In this document: in pieces, positions 10,549 through 19,597 of the stretch
Layout of the letters: every line of letters begins with the position of its first letter
Numbering within the stretch: the stretch's first letter is position 1
Source of the DNA: Pectobacterium aroidearum
GTDB taxonomy: Bacteria > Pseudomonadota > Gammaproteobacteria > Enterobacterales > Enterobacteriaceae
Reading direction: 5' to 3'
Assembly: GCF_041228105.1 (NCBI RefSeq)
Contig: NZ_CP166097.1
Location: forward strand, 620,001-684,000
DNA: 64,000 bases
Made by a program: the position numbers and the translations under genes
The notes under the pieces: generated by a model
Seen by the model: only the letters and a program-made list of their open reading frames with translations
Database searches by the model: none
Told to the model about the DNA's origin: nothing

Positions 10549-10656
10549 ACGAGAGGGGGTTAAATTTTGTTTTAAAAACAAGTGGTTATTTTAATATGGT
10601 GACTTTGTGATCGGCGCCGCATTTTGGGCGGTACGCGGAATACAGGCGTGAGAAAG

Positions 10657-10677
10657 CAGGGGGAGAGACTCCCCCTG
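10657..10677 (-). terminator. Terminator-like hairpin after the lactonase gene
   Basis: Stem CAGGGGGAG / CTCCCCCTG (9 bp) with a 3-nt loop, 24 bp after the lactonase stop on the minus strand, followed by CTTTCTC rather than a full U-run. It probably ends or attenuates the ABC operon before the yiaK promoter. Confidence 0.5.
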
Positions 10678-10700
10678 TTAACTACCCCACAGGCGTGGTT

Positions 10701-11546
10701 TTACCGGTACGATTCTACCCCGATGCGGTAAAGCGACGTCGTTGCCGTGATGTACAGTTCATTCCCTTCTGGTCCGCCGATAGTGCAGTTGGATACACAC
10801 TCCGGTACGTCTATTTTGCCGATCTGATGGCCATCGGGACGAAAAATCAGGATGCCGTCAGCGCAACTGCAAAATAGGTTGCCAGTGCGATCAACACAGA
10901 AGCCATCGGGAATGCCCGGCTCTACGCGGGCAAAAAACAGTCCCGCCCCCAGATGCTTTCCCTCAACCGGATAAATTCGCAGATCGCGGCGACCCAGCGT
11001 TGGGAAATCAATAATCGACATGTCTGCAACATATAAATGTGTTTCATCTGGCGAAAATGCCAACCCATTCGGGCGTTGGAGATCGCTGGCCGCGATGCTG
11101 AGTGAGCCATCGCGCGGATCGAAACAGTAGACGTAGCAGCCAATGACCTGGCTTTCTGATTTGTAGCCTTCGTCATCGCTGGTAATGCCGTAGGGCGGAT
11201 CGGTAAACCAGATCGTGCCATCGCTACGGATCGCCACATCGTTTGGCGAGTTGAAGCGTTTCCCATCAATGCGGTCAACCAAGACGCGAATATCACCATT
11301 ATTCTCACGACGGCTGATACCGCGCCGGCCATGCTCGCAGCTCACGACGCGTCCTTGCGCATCAAGTGCATTGCCGTTTGCGTAGTGGGATGGAAAACGC
11401 CAGAGAGCGACGTCGCCATTACGCGACCAGATAAACATCCGGTTTCCTTTTACATCGCTAAAGACCACAGCATCCTGCTGCGGCAACCATACTGGGCCTT
11501 CGGCCCAGATGGCGGGAGAACACAGACGCTCAAGTTGTTGTGTCAT
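10701..11546 (-). CDS. SMP-30/gluconolactonase-like lactonase
   Basis: Six-bladed beta-propeller of the SMP-30/gluconolactonase/LRE-like family, 281 residues. Such enzymes use a divalent metal to hydrolyse sugar lactones to acids. The usual metal ligands are visible: the Glu of AEGPVW (~15-20), Asn in NSPNDVAIRSDG (~100), Asn in LQRPNGLAFSPDETHLYVAD (~158) and Asp in IPDGFCVDRTGNLF (~212). There is no signal peptide, so it should be cytoplasmic and act after uptake. It is the last gene of the ABC operon, 14 bp after the binding-protein gene. With the yia pathway next door, a lactone such as dehydroascorbate or a gulonolactone is a reasonable substrate, but this is inference. Confidence 0.88.
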   Translation of the reverse strand: MTQQLERLCSPAIWAEGPVWLPQQDAVVFSDVKGNRMFIWSRNGDVALWRFPSHYANGNALDAQGRVVSCEHGRRGISRRENNGDIRVLVDRIDGKRFNSPNDVAIRSDGTIWFTDPPYGITSDDEGYKSESQVIGCYVYCFDPRDGSLSIAASDLQRPNGLAFSPDETHLYVADMSIIDFPTLGRRDLRIYPVEGKHLGAGLFFARVEPGIPDGFCVDRTGNLFCSCADGILIFRPDGHQIGKIDVPECVSNCTIGGPEGNELYITATTSLYRIGVESYR

Positions 11547-11560
11547 GCCGGGTTCTCCAC

Positions 11561-12661
11561 TTATTTCACACCCCAGATTGCCCGGTAATGGCCTTGATAA
11601 TCATTTTGCGGGTCATACAGGTTGTTATTACCGCCATCGTTCGCGATGTTTTCGGCTGTCACCAAATGTGCCGGGGTGACATAACCAGAAGGCGGTTGTT
11701 TGGCAAAGGCGCGGTTAAACTCATCCAGCAACTGCCAGCCGTGCAGCTTCAGAGGCTCGGGAACGGTGGCGGATTGGCTATCACCGGAGCGAATACGTTG
11801 ATAGGCAGAGATGGAACCATCGCCAGCCGAAATGTTATACGGTGCATTTTTACCGCCTTTCCCGGCCGTTTTTAACGATGGCGCCATGAAATCAAAATAC
11901 AGGTCGTTAATGGCCAGCGAATACTGGAAGCTGTCGCCATATTTCTGCAACAGACTAAACGTCATGGCAGGCATGCGGTTTGCGGTATCGGCGAGCGGTG
12001 TATCGATGAATTCCACTACCTTGCAACCACTGCATTTACCGATTTCGTCTTTCATGACATTGGCTTTATCAAGCGCGATTTGATAAAGGGAGTCGGTAAA
12101 GATTAAGACATTGGCTTTTCCACCTGATTTTACGACGGCATATTGCGCGGCGATGCGGGCGACGTCATTCGAATCGGATGTCACGTTGTAGAAAATATCG
12201 TATTTAGGCAGGGGACCCGGCTCAGGTACGGCATGCCATGCAGTCAGAATAATGCCTTGTTGAATGGCTTTCTTCAGCGGGATTTTGGCGACATTCGGGT
12301 TCCAACCGCCAATAACAATGCCATCTGGCTTCTGAGCGATCGCCTGGTTGAGTGAGGCCAACTGATCTTTGACCGAGCCGCCACCATCCAACGTTTCCAG
12401 CTTCCAGCCTGCGGCTTTGGCTGCTTCGCTCAGCCCTTGCTGCACGCCTTGAACGCCGCCATTTTTCATATCGGAGGCAATAAAAATAATCTTCTTATTC
12501 GGCTGTAACTGTGGCCCCTGAGTCGGGCCGTCCCACTGCGTGCTGCTGGCGGTCGCTTTTGCAACGGCTGCCGTTGCCTGATCGAGATAGCTGTCAGCCC
12601 ATGTTGGCTGGCTGCTTAATAACACGGTGGTCAGTCCTGATAACAGCAAAAAACGTTTCAT
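11561..12661 (-). CDS. Periplasmic sugar-binding protein of the ABC importer
   Basis: Type I periplasmic binding protein, 366 residues, with a signal peptide (MKRFLLLSGLTTVLLSSQPTWA) probably cleaved after TWA. The mature protein has the two-lobed fold of ribose/galactose binders: KIIFIASDMKNGGVQGVQQG opens lobe 1, QKPDGIVIGGWNP is the cleft strand, and YSLAINDLYFDFMAP plus ISAGDGSISAYQRI belong to lobe 2. Two cysteines (KCSGCK) form an unusual close pair. It is followed by the lactonase and preceded by the permease, each within about 15 bp, so they form one operon. The ligand is unknown. Confidence 0.92.
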   Translation of the reverse strand: MKRFLLLSGLTTVLLSSQPTWADSYLDQATAAVAKATASSTQWDGPTQGPQLQPNKKIIFIASDMKNGGVQGVQQGLSEAAKAAGWKLETLDGGGSVKDQLASLNQAIAQKPDGIVIGGWNPNVAKIPLKKAIQQGIILTAWHAVPEPGPLPKYDIFYNVTSDSNDVARIAAQYAVVKSGGKANVLIFTDSLYQIALDKANVMKDEIGKCSGCKVVEFIDTPLADTANRMPAMTFSLLQKYGDSFQYSLAINDLYFDFMAPSLKTAGKGGKNAPYNISAGDGSISAYQRIRSGDSQSATVPEPLKLHGWQLLDEFNRAFAKQPPSGYVTPAHLVTAENIANDGGNNNLYDPQNDYQGHYRAIWGVK

Positions 12662-12675
12662 AGGGTGTGCTCCTG

Positions 12676-13806
12676 TTAGGGATGTGTCACGTTATGGTTA
12701 TTGTTTTCCGGTGGCGTGTTTTTCTGATGAGAAGGCTCCTGGTGGTGGCGCTGGGGGGTGTCAGCCTGACGGCGTTGTACGGCTTTTTGATTCAGTAAGC
12801 GGCGGCGCTGGGCATAGCCTGCCAGCGTGATGGAGAGCAGCAGCGTGGCTCCGTTAAATAACGGTTCAACCCAGAATTCGCCGCCAAATTGCTGGATACC
12901 GGCGATGCCAATCGCAAGAATGGCGATGCCGATAACCGTTCCCCAGACGTTAACTCGGCCAGGACGAAGCGTGGTACTGCCAAGGAATGCTCCAACCAGA
13001 GCAGGCAATAGATAATCCATACCGACGCTGGCCTGTCCGACCCCTTGTTCTGCGGCGATCAACACGCCGCTAAAGCCAGTCAATACGCTGGAGGTGATGA
13101 AGGCACCGATAGTAAAACGATTAACGGAAATCCCATTGAGCCGTGCTGCGGCTGGATTGCCCCCCACGGCATACATGCAGCGGCCGAGCGGCGTATGCTC
13201 CGTGACAAGCCATAAGACAATGGCGACCAGCAGGACATAGAAGGCCACGATAGGGATCCCGCCGATCTCGGTATGGTGCAGAGCGATGAAAGCATCAGGT
13301 AGATCGCCGACGATTTGGCGGCCGCCCGAATGCCACAGGGCTACGGCGTACAGTACGGTGCCAGATCCCAGCGTGGCGACGAAGCTATCGATATCGGCCA
13401 ATGCCACCAGAATGCCGTTGAGCAAGCCGTATAGCGCTGAAATGACCAGTACCGTCAGCACGGCCATCTGCCACGAGAAGCCGTATTCCACCTGAAGCGT
13501 AATTGCCAGAATGTGCCAGAGCACGATGCCGAAACCGACGTTGAGATCGATCTTTCCGACGATCATCGGAATCGTTGCGGCCAGTGCCAGCAGGGCGATT
13601 TTGGCTTTGCTGGAGAGGATTGCCTGTAGCGTCAACATGGAAGCGAATGACGGCGTGGCGAGTGAAAATAGAATCACCAGCGCGATGCACAGTAACAGCA
13701 GGCCATAGCGGGTCAGAATTTGCATCAGCCAGGGACCAGCCCCATCCTGTGCCAGACTCACTCGTTGCTCTAGCGCCGTTGATTTTACTGATGTTTTATT
13801 AGACAT
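12676..13806 (-). CDS. Sugar ABC transporter permease (ribose type)
   Basis: RbsC/BPD-transp-2 family inner-membrane permease, 376 residues from ATG 13806 (preceded by GGAAG). A longer frame upstream is not supported by a ribosome site or by homology. About nine to ten hydrophobic helices are visible. Family blocks include LTLQAILSSKAKIALLALAA, MIVGKIDLNVGF, NGILVALADIDSFVATLGS and the cytoplasmic coupling loop RCMYAVGGNPAAARLNGISV. The C-terminal tail is extended and His/Gln-rich (QRHHQEPSHQKN), which is unusual. It forms the channel with the ATPase encoded just upstream. Confidence 0.93.
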   Translation of the reverse strand: MSNKTSVKSTALEQRVSLAQDGAGPWLMQILTRYGLLLLCIALVILFSLATPSFASMLTLQAILSSKAKIALLALAATIPMIVGKIDLNVGFGIVLWHILAITLQVEYGFSWQMAVLTVLVISALYGLLNGILVALADIDSFVATLGSGTVLYAVALWHSGGRQIVGDLPDAFIALHHTEIGGIPIVAFYVLLVAIVLWLVTEHTPLGRCMYAVGGNPAAARLNGISVNRFTIGAFITSSVLTGFSGVLIAAEQGVGQASVGMDYLLPALVGAFLGSTTLRPGRVNVWGTVIGIAILAIGIAGIQQFGGEFWVEPLFNGATLLLSITLAGYAQRRRLLNQKAVQRRQADTPQRHHQEPSHQKNTPPENNNHNVTHP

Positions 13807-13892
13807 TATTTTCTTCCTTCGAACAGGTGAGGCTGTGTGAGCGTCTGAATTTTTTACTGTTGATTCAGTTCGCCTGTGCAATAACGTGCCAT

Positions 13893-15422
13893 TCAGGCAG
13901 AAGCCGTGGTTTCTCCCGTGCTGGCTGATGCCAGTTCCAATAAGTTGGCGAAAGAGACCTGTTGATTTTTGAGCTCGCCGACGACATGTCCCCGATTGAA
14001 AACCAGTGCGCGATTGCAAATGTGGGCGATTTCCTCGAAATCATTGGAGATCACCAGCACCGCAACGCCCTCTGCCAGTGACTTATTCAATAGATGGTAA
14101 ATTTCGGCACGCGCACCGACATCAACGCCCGCGGTGGGATCTTCCAGGATCAGCAGTGGCGCGCCGAGGTGCATCCAGCGGGCCATCACCACTTTCTGTT
14201 GGTTGCCGCCGGACAACGCACTGATGTCGATATTGACGTTTTTGGGGCGAACATCGAACAGTTGTACTTTCCACCAGCTTGCTCCTATCTCTTCGCGGCG
14301 GCTGTAGCGGGAAAAGAGTTTATGTCCGCTGGCGCAGGGGTTGATAAACAGGTTCTCGCGTACGCTCATCGACATCACCAGACTTTCATTGGTGCGATCG
14401 CCTGCGACCAGCGATACGCCGTGAGCCATCGCCTGTTGTGGGGAACTGGCATGGTAAGGTTCATCACGGAACTGAATCTCTCCTCTGTCGCACTGACGTA
14501 GTCCGAACAACAAACGACCGATTTCTTCCTGACCTGCGCCGCGCAGACCAACCAGTGCGAGCATTTCCCCCGGTTGCAGGCTAAAGCTGACCGGACCGAT
14601 ATCGCCTACAGTCACGTTTTTTACTTGTAGAACAGGAGAGGAAGGAGCAGGTAAGGGTTCGCGCTGATCGCCGGGCATGGCTTCACCCACAATCAATTGC
14701 ACCAGATCGCGCAGCGAATAATCCGCCGTTCTACCGCCTGCGACATAGCGGCCATCGCGCATGACGCAGACGCGATCGGCGATGTCGATCACTTCATCCA
14801 GTCGGTGAGTGACGTAAATCATGCCCACTTTTTTCGCACGCAGTCGGTTAATCACGGAAAAAAGATGGCGGACATCATTTGCCGGAAGTGAAGCGGTGGG
14901 TTCATCCAGCACCAACAGTTCGGCATTCACGGCGACGGCTCGCGCGATGGCGAGTAGTGATTTTTCCGTGCGTGAGAGTTCAAACACTCGGGCATCGGGA
15001 TCGAGAGCGATCCCCACATCCTGTAGCGCCTGGCTGGCATGCCGGCGGATCGCCCGCCAGTCAATTAATCCAAAACGGCGTGGGAACCCCATGACCAGCG
15101 CCATGTTTTCCGCCACGGTCATCCACTCGATCAGCCCCAGATCCTGATGAATAAACGCAATAGGCTGGAGGCCATCACTTTTTATCGCTGCGGCTGACGC
15201 TATGCTGGTTCCACGGAATTGAATATCACCACCATCACGGGGGTAGACACCTGCGAGGACTTTAATGAGTGTCGATTTCCCCGCACCATTTTCGCCCAAT
15301 AGCGCGAGTACCTCGCCCGGCATGACCTGAAGACTGACATCATTAACCGCAATGTTGCCGCCAAAACGTTTAGTGATATGGCTAAGCGCAAGTATGGGTT
15401 GATCCGCATTGATTTGATTCAT
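13893..15422 (-). CDS. Sugar ABC transporter ATPase with two ABC domains (RbsA-like)
   Basis: Tandem ABC ATPase of the ribose/galactose group, 509 residues from ATG 15422. The N-terminal half has Walker A GENGAGKST (~43-51) and Walker B LLVLDEPTASLPA, but its signature reads LSRTEKSLLA rather than LSGGQ. The C-terminal half has the degenerate P-loop GLRGAGQEEIG typical of this group and a good signature LSGGNQQKV. Its Walker B reads LLILEDPTAGVDVGA, with Glu-Asp in place of the usual Asp-Glu. It is the first gene of a four-gene operon (ATPase, permease, binding protein, lactonase) behind a promoter resembling that of yiaK. Confidence 0.93.
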   Translation of the reverse strand: MNQINADQPILALSHITKRFGGNIAVNDVSLQVMPGEVLALLGENGAGKSTLIKVLAGVYPRDGGDIQFRGTSIASAAAIKSDGLQPIAFIHQDLGLIEWMTVAENMALVMGFPRRFGLIDWRAIRRHASQALQDVGIALDPDARVFELSRTEKSLLAIARAVAVNAELLVLDEPTASLPANDVRHLFSVINRLRAKKVGMIYVTHRLDEVIDIADRVCVMRDGRYVAGGRTADYSLRDLVQLIVGEAMPGDQREPLPAPSSPVLQVKNVTVGDIGPVSFSLQPGEMLALVGLRGAGQEEIGRLLFGLRQCDRGEIQFRDEPYHASSPQQAMAHGVSLVAGDRTNESLVMSMSVRENLFINPCASGHKLFSRYSRREEIGASWWKVQLFDVRPKNVNIDISALSGGNQQKVVMARWMHLGAPLLILEDPTAGVDVGARAEIYHLLNKSLAEGVAVLVISNDFEEIAHICNRALVFNRGHVVGELKNQQVSFANLLELASASTGETTASA

Positions 15423-15569
15423 GTGATTCGCCCTTGTGTTCAGCACACGCTGTGATGCGGTGCAAAATCGGTAAGCAACCTGTTCCCGTTTATTCTGGGC
15501 GGTATAACACCCTGAATATGGTGTGGCAGGAATGAAATCAGTCATGTTTTGTCGTTTTAATGAACTTCA

Positions 15570-15599
15570 TATTTCAATATACGAAATTCAATTTCAAAA
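15570..15599 (-). promoter_or_regulatory. Predicted YiaJ operator of the ABC/lactonase operon
   Basis: A block starting TATTTCAATATACGAAATTC and ending ATTTCAAAA, a near copy of 10487-10516 in the same orientation and at the same distance from the predicted -10. It lies in the 466-bp gap between the ATPase gene and the divergent yiaJ, so it could also influence yiaJ. Confidence 0.6.
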
Positions 15600-15601
15600 A
15601 C

Positions 15602-15629
15602 AATATACCGAAGATTGTGCTAAATCAAA
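15602..15629 (-). promoter_or_regulatory. Predicted promoter of the ABC/lactonase operon
   Basis: On the minus strand, TTTGAT (15629-15624), 16-bp spacer, TATATT (15607-15602). Further upstream an A/T-rich block with TTTAAAAACAA at 15650-15662 is also shared with the yiaK region at about the same distance. Confidence 0.5.
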
Positions 15630-15888
15630 GGCAAACGGTTTTTTAATTTTATTTAAAAACAATGGCTTATTTTTATTGTTTCGTATTTGTGATGTACTGC
15701 TCACTTCATGGGCAGGGGAAGGTTGCGTATTCATGGAGCCATGCCGACAATGAAACGGCGTTCCACTTCAACTCATACGGGCCTTGCGGTAACATTGCTA
15801 TTCTTAAGCGAAATGGATGGCGGCGACACACTGCGTTGCAGCAGCTTTTGCGCAAGCACTGCCTAGCCCCTTATTCTGGAGATCAGTT

Positions 15889-16707
15889 ATGAGCCCGAAA
15901 GCTGTTAATGAGAAAGACGATCAAAAAGAAAAACCGCTAGGGAGTCAGAGTCTATTTCGTGGTTTACAATTGATTGAAATTCTGAGCAATTTTCCTAACG
16001 GCTGTCCACTTGCCCATCTGTCTGAACTGGCGGGAATGAACAAAAGTACCGTACACCGATTGCTACAGGGGCTGCACACTAGCGGTTATGTCACCCAGGC
16101 ACCCTCTCCGGGCAGCTATCGTCTGACGACCAAATTTATCTCCATTGGGCAGAAGGCTCTGTCTTCTCTGAATATTATTCACGTCGCTTCGCCTCATCTG
16201 GTGCAGTTGAATCTGGAAGTGGGGGAAACGGTAAACTTTTCCAGCCGTGAAGACGATCATGTCATCCTGATCTACAAGCTGGAGCCGACGACGGGCATGA
16301 TGCGCACCCGCGCTTACATCGGTCAGCATATGCCGCTTTATTGTTCCGCCATGGGCAAAATTTTTATGGCGTATGGTAAAAGCGACTACCCGGCGTACTA
16401 TTGGCAAACTCATCAGAGTGATATCCAGCCCCTTACGCGGAATACCATCACAGAACTGCCGAAGATGTATGAAGAGCTGGAAGACATTCGTCAGAAAGGG
16501 TTGGCGATGGATCGTGAGGAAAATGAGCTTGGCGTATCCTGCATCGCCGCACCGGTATTTGATATTCAGCAGCGGGTTCCTTATGCGGTATCAGTTTCGT
16601 TACCTACCGCCAAGCTCCAGCAAATCGGTATGAAATCGCTGGTTAAGCCCGTTATCGCGACTGCCCAGCGTATTTCTCTGGAACTGGGTTTTGTCACCCC
16701 CGATTAA
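15889..16707 (+). CDS. yiaJ: IclR-family regulator of the yia regulon
   Basis: Transcriptional repressor of the IclR family, 272 residues from ATG 15889 (GGAG eight bases upstream). The N-terminal winged helix-turn-helix is clear (GCPLAHLSELAGMNKSTVHR, ~46-65), followed by the ligand-binding domain (NFSSREDDHVILIYKLEP, MPLYCSAMGKIFMAYG, AMDREENELGVSCIAAPVFD). It is very close to E. coli YiaJ, which represses the yiaK-sgbE operon. Here it is divergent from the ABC operon and one operon away from yiaK; both operons carry matching operator-like blocks. The effector is probably a pathway intermediate (inference). Confidence 0.95.
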   Translation: MSPKAVNEKDDQKEKPLGSQSLFRGLQLIEILSNFPNGCPLAHLSELAGMNKSTVHRLLQGLHTSGYVTQAPSPGSYRLTTKFISIGQKALSSLNIIHVASPHLVQLNLEVGETVNFSSREDDHVILIYKLEPTTGMMRTRAYIGQHMPLYCSAMGKIFMAYGKSDYPAYYWQTHQSDIQPLTRNTITELPKMYEELEDIRQKGLAMDREENELGVSCIAAPVFDIQQRVPYAVSVSLPTAKLQQIGMKSLVKPVIATAQRISLELGFVTPD

Positions 16708-16828
16708 GCATTAGGATGTCTAATGCCTGATTAGAAATATCCATTTCATCTAATGATTTTCCCTTCGTATGATGCGCGTGTGAAATCGCGCATGCGCCGC
16801 TACTGGCGCTTTATTTACGAGGAAAGTC

Positions 16829-17443
16829 ATGTTTGCTGTTTTTCTACAAGGCGCTCTGTTAGGGGCAGCGATGATTCTGCCACTGGGTCCACAGAATGCA
16901 TTCGTAATGAATCAGGGAATTCGCCGACAGTACCACCTGATGGTGGCGCTGCTATGTGCATTGAGTGACATGGTGTTGATTACCGCCGGTATTTTTGGCG
17001 GCAGCGCGCTGCTTAGTCAGTCTTCACTGCTGCTGGGGGCAGTGACCTGGGGCGGCGTTGCGTTTCTGCTCTGGTTCGGCTGGGGAGCGATGAAAACGGC
17101 CTTCAGCAAAAATATTGTGCTCGCGAGCGCCGAGGTGATGAAGCAAAGTCGCTGGCGTATTATCGCGACCATGCTAGCGGTGACCTGGCTGAACCCGCAT
17201 GTCTATCTGGATACTTTTGTGGTGCTGGGGAGTCTGGGAAGCCAGTTTGCGGGTGATGCCCGAAGCTGGTTTGCACTGGGGACGATGACGGCTTCTTTCA
17301 CCTGGTTTTTTGCGCTGGCGCTATTGGCCTCCTGGCTGGCACCGTGGCTGAATACACCGCGGGTGCAGCGGGTCATCAACTTTTTTGTCGGCGTGGTGAT
17401 GTGGGCCATAGCCTTACAGCTGGCACGCCACGGCTGGCAATAA
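16829..17443 (+). CDS. argO: L-arginine exporter
   Basis: LysE/RhtB-family inner-membrane exporter of arginine (and canavanine), 204 residues with about six hydrophobic helices. The family N-terminus [23 protein letters not shown] is clear, and [19 protein letters not shown] is the conserved central block. The ATG follows GAGGAAAGTC. In E. coli ArgP activates argO when arginine is high; argP is present here 1 kb downstream beyond yggE. Confidence 0.95.
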   Translation: MFAVFLQGALLGAAMILPLGPQNAFVMNQGIRRQYHLMVALLCALSDMVLITAGIFGGSALLSQSSLLLGAVTWGGVAFLLWFGWGAMKTAFSKNIVLASAEVMKQSRWRIIATMLAVTWLNPHVYLDTFVVLGSLGSQFAGDARSWFALGTMTASFTWFFALALLASWLAPWLNTPRVQRVINFFVGVVMWAIALQLARHGWQ

Positions 17444-17620
17444 ATGACGCCGTTTTACGCCACGTTTCAGAAATTCACCTATATTGTGTGGAGTCGGTAA
17501 TACGTTATGTTGTCCGGCAAAAGATACCCTTCTTGTATCTTTCATTCTGGAACGTGCTGTGCCGATGCAGGAAAAATCTGCTGAGCCCCGTGCGTGACGA
17601 AACATAAGTAAGGAGAGAGT

Positions 17621-18361
17621 GTGAAGCGAGGTATGATGAAGCTAAATGCACTGGCGCTGGTCGCCGCGGTAGGGTTTGGCGGTATGTCGATGGTCGCTCA
17701 GGCCGCGGAACTGCCGGATGGGCCGCATATCGTGACGTCAGGGACATCCAGCGTAGATGCGACGCCGGATATCGCTCGTCTGGCGATTGAAGTGAGCGTG
17801 TCATCGAAGGATGCGGCGGAAGCGAAAAAGCAGGTCGATGCTCGTGTTGCACAATATTTTGATTTTCTGGGTAAAAATGGCATTGAGAAAAAAGACATTA
17901 ATGCCGCCAATTTACGCACACAGCCAGAATACGACTACCTGAAAACCGGTGGTTCGGTGCTGAAAGGCTATAGTGCCGTGCGTCAGGTGGAAGTGACGCT
18001 GCGTCAGTTAGACAAGCTGAACGAACTACTGGATGGGGCGCTGAAATCGGGGCTGAATGAGATTCGCACGGTGGAATTAGGCGTTTCCAATCCAGAAACC
18101 TATCGTGATGAAGCGCGTAAGAAAGCCATTGAGCAGGCGACAAGTCAGGCAGCCGCGTTGGCGCAGGGCTTCAACGCCAAGCTGGGGCCGATCTACAGCG
18201 TTCGCTACCACGTTGCCAACTATCAGCCGATGCCAGTGGCCCGGATGTTTAAAGCAGCAGATGCGGCGGTGCAAACTGAAGCGGCGCAAACCTACGAACA
18301 GCAAACCATTCACTTTGACGATCAGGTCGATGTCGTGTTTGAGTTACAGCGTACGCCGTAA
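17621..18361 (+). CDS. yggE: SIMPL-domain periplasmic protein YggE
   Basis: Secreted SIMPL (DUF541) protein, 246 residues from GTG 17621, which has AGGAG five bases upstream. ATGs at 17633 and 17636 are alternatives, and the last fits the E. coli start. A signal peptide (LALVAAVGFGGMSMVAQA) is followed by the SIMPL repeats: HIVTSGTSSVDATPDIARL, KDINAANLRTQPEYDY and GYSAVRQVEVTLRQLDKL. E. coli YggE has been linked to resistance to oxidative and heat stress. It lies between argO and argP, as in E. coli. Confidence 0.94.
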   Translation: MKRGMMKLNALALVAAVGFGGMSMVAQAAELPDGPHIVTSGTSSVDATPDIARLAIEVSVSSKDAAEAKKQVDARVAQYFDFLGKNGIEKKDINAANLRTQPEYDYLKTGGSVLKGYSAVRQVEVTLRQLDKLNELLDGALKSGLNEIRTVELGVSNPETYRDEARKKAIEQATSQAAALAQGFNAKLGPIYSVRYHVANYQPMPVARMFKAADAAVQTEAAQTYEQQTIHFDDQVDVVFELQRTP

Positions 18362-18398
18362 CGAGAGCCTCAATCCATCGTTGTGCCAACATTGACGG

Positions 18399-18436
18399 AA
18401 CAACAGGCCTGCTTGCTCAGGCCTGTTGTTTTTTAT
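18399..18436 (+). terminator. Terminator between convergent yggE and argP
   Basis: Stem AACAACAGGCCTG / CAGGCCTGTTGTT followed by TTTT. The 5' flank is A-rich enough that it may act for both converging genes. Confidence 0.85.
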
Positions 18437-18463
18437 CACGACGTCACTCGCACCCTCAGCACG

Positions 18464-19357
18464 TTATGACTGCCGCAGTACTTGATGACCGTGTGCGAGC
18501 AGGGCGTCCGTTACTTTTCTCATCATCCGGCTTTCCGGCGCGAAGCGGTGCCAGTAGAGCATCCGACGCTGAAACAGCCCCGGCGTCAGGTCGACTAATT
18601 CGTTATTGGCCAGTTCTTTCTCGATTTGCAGATGTGGGATCATGCAGCAGGTCGTACCTTGTCGCGCCAGTTGTACAAACGCTTCTGATGAATTCACGAT
18701 GTGACAGGGAACGCTGCCCGGCGACAAATCAAAGTTCTGCTGTAAAAAAGCCTGATGCATATCATCCAGATGGTCGAAGGCGACCGCAGGGGCGCGTAGC
18801 AGTGCTGAACGCGTCACGCCATTGGGAAAATAGCGGGCGGCAAAGGTTGGCGAGGCCACAAACAGATAATCCAGTGCGCCCAGTTTATCCACCAGGCAGC
18901 TTGGTAGCGGCTGAGACTGAATACTTACCGCACCCACCACTTCACCCCGGCGCAGCCTTTCCTGAGTGCGTGTTTCATCTTCTACCTGCAAATTGAGACG
19001 AATTGGCGAATCGACCAGCACAGGTTGTAACGCGGGCAGCAGCCAGGTTGCCAGACTGTCGGCGTTCACCGCCAGCGACAGCAGCAACGGGATATCGCTG
19101 TTGGTTTCATTGCCCAGCCACTCTTCTTCCAGTAGCTCAACCTGATGAAGCAACGCCAGCAGTTTCTGCCCTTGTTCTGTCGGGCGAGGGGGGATGGTTC
19201 TGACCAAGAGCGGTTGGCCGAACAAGTTTTCCAGCTGTTTGATACGTTGCGAAACGGCAGATTGGGTAATACACAATTTTTGGGCGGCGCGCTCAAAACC
19301 ACGCTCGCGGATGACGGCATCCAGAGCCTGAAGCGTTCGATAGTCCGGGCGTTTCAT
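18464..19357 (-). CDS. argP: LysR regulator ArgP (IciA)
   Basis: LysR-type regulator that activates argO in response to arginine and lysine. The protein is 297 residues from ATG 19357, equal to E. coli ArgP; an upstream extension is not needed. The N-terminal helix-turn-helix ([23 protein letters not shown], ~18-40) and the effector domain ([32 protein letters not shown] region) are typical. It is convergent with yggE and divergent from rpiA. Confidence 0.95.
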   Translation of the reverse strand: MKRPDYRTLQALDAVIRERGFERAAQKLCITQSAVSQRIKQLENLFGQPLLVRTIPPRPTEQGQKLLALLHQVELLEEEWLGNETNSDIPLLLSLAVNADSLATWLLPALQPVLVDSPIRLNLQVEDETRTQERLRRGEVVGAVSIQSQPLPSCLVDKLGALDYLFVASPTFAARYFPNGVTRSALLRAPAVAFDHLDDMHQAFLQQNFDLSPGSVPCHIVNSSEAFVQLARQGTTCCMIPHLQIEKELANNELVDLTPGLFQRRMLYWHRFAPESRMMRKVTDALLAHGHQVLRQS

Positions 19358-19597
19358 GAAAGTCAAAATCCTCTGAATGAGTCTGTTTTTTTCACTATGC
19401 CACATTTTGCTGCTTTGCCATGCAGAAATCTTATTTTTGGCTATTGTGCGCAATCACGATTCAGCACGGTATGAGGGAAATGATGTGCGTGAAATAATGC
19501 ATCCGCGATGAAGTGAATTTGCACGCTTTCCCCAACGTGCATGTTCTATAATACGCACACGTTTTCGTATATCGATTCTACAGGCCAGAAGCAGATT

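Noticed and set aside
12676..14019. Longer start for the sugar permease (71 extra residues)
   Set aside because: The extension is Arg/His-rich, without homology, and the ATG at 13806 has a good ribosome site.
15681..15710. Possible CRP site TTTGTGATGTACTGCTCACTT upstream of the ABC operon
   Set aside because: The TGTGA and TCAC halves are separated by 8 bases instead of 6, so it does not fit the CRP consensus.
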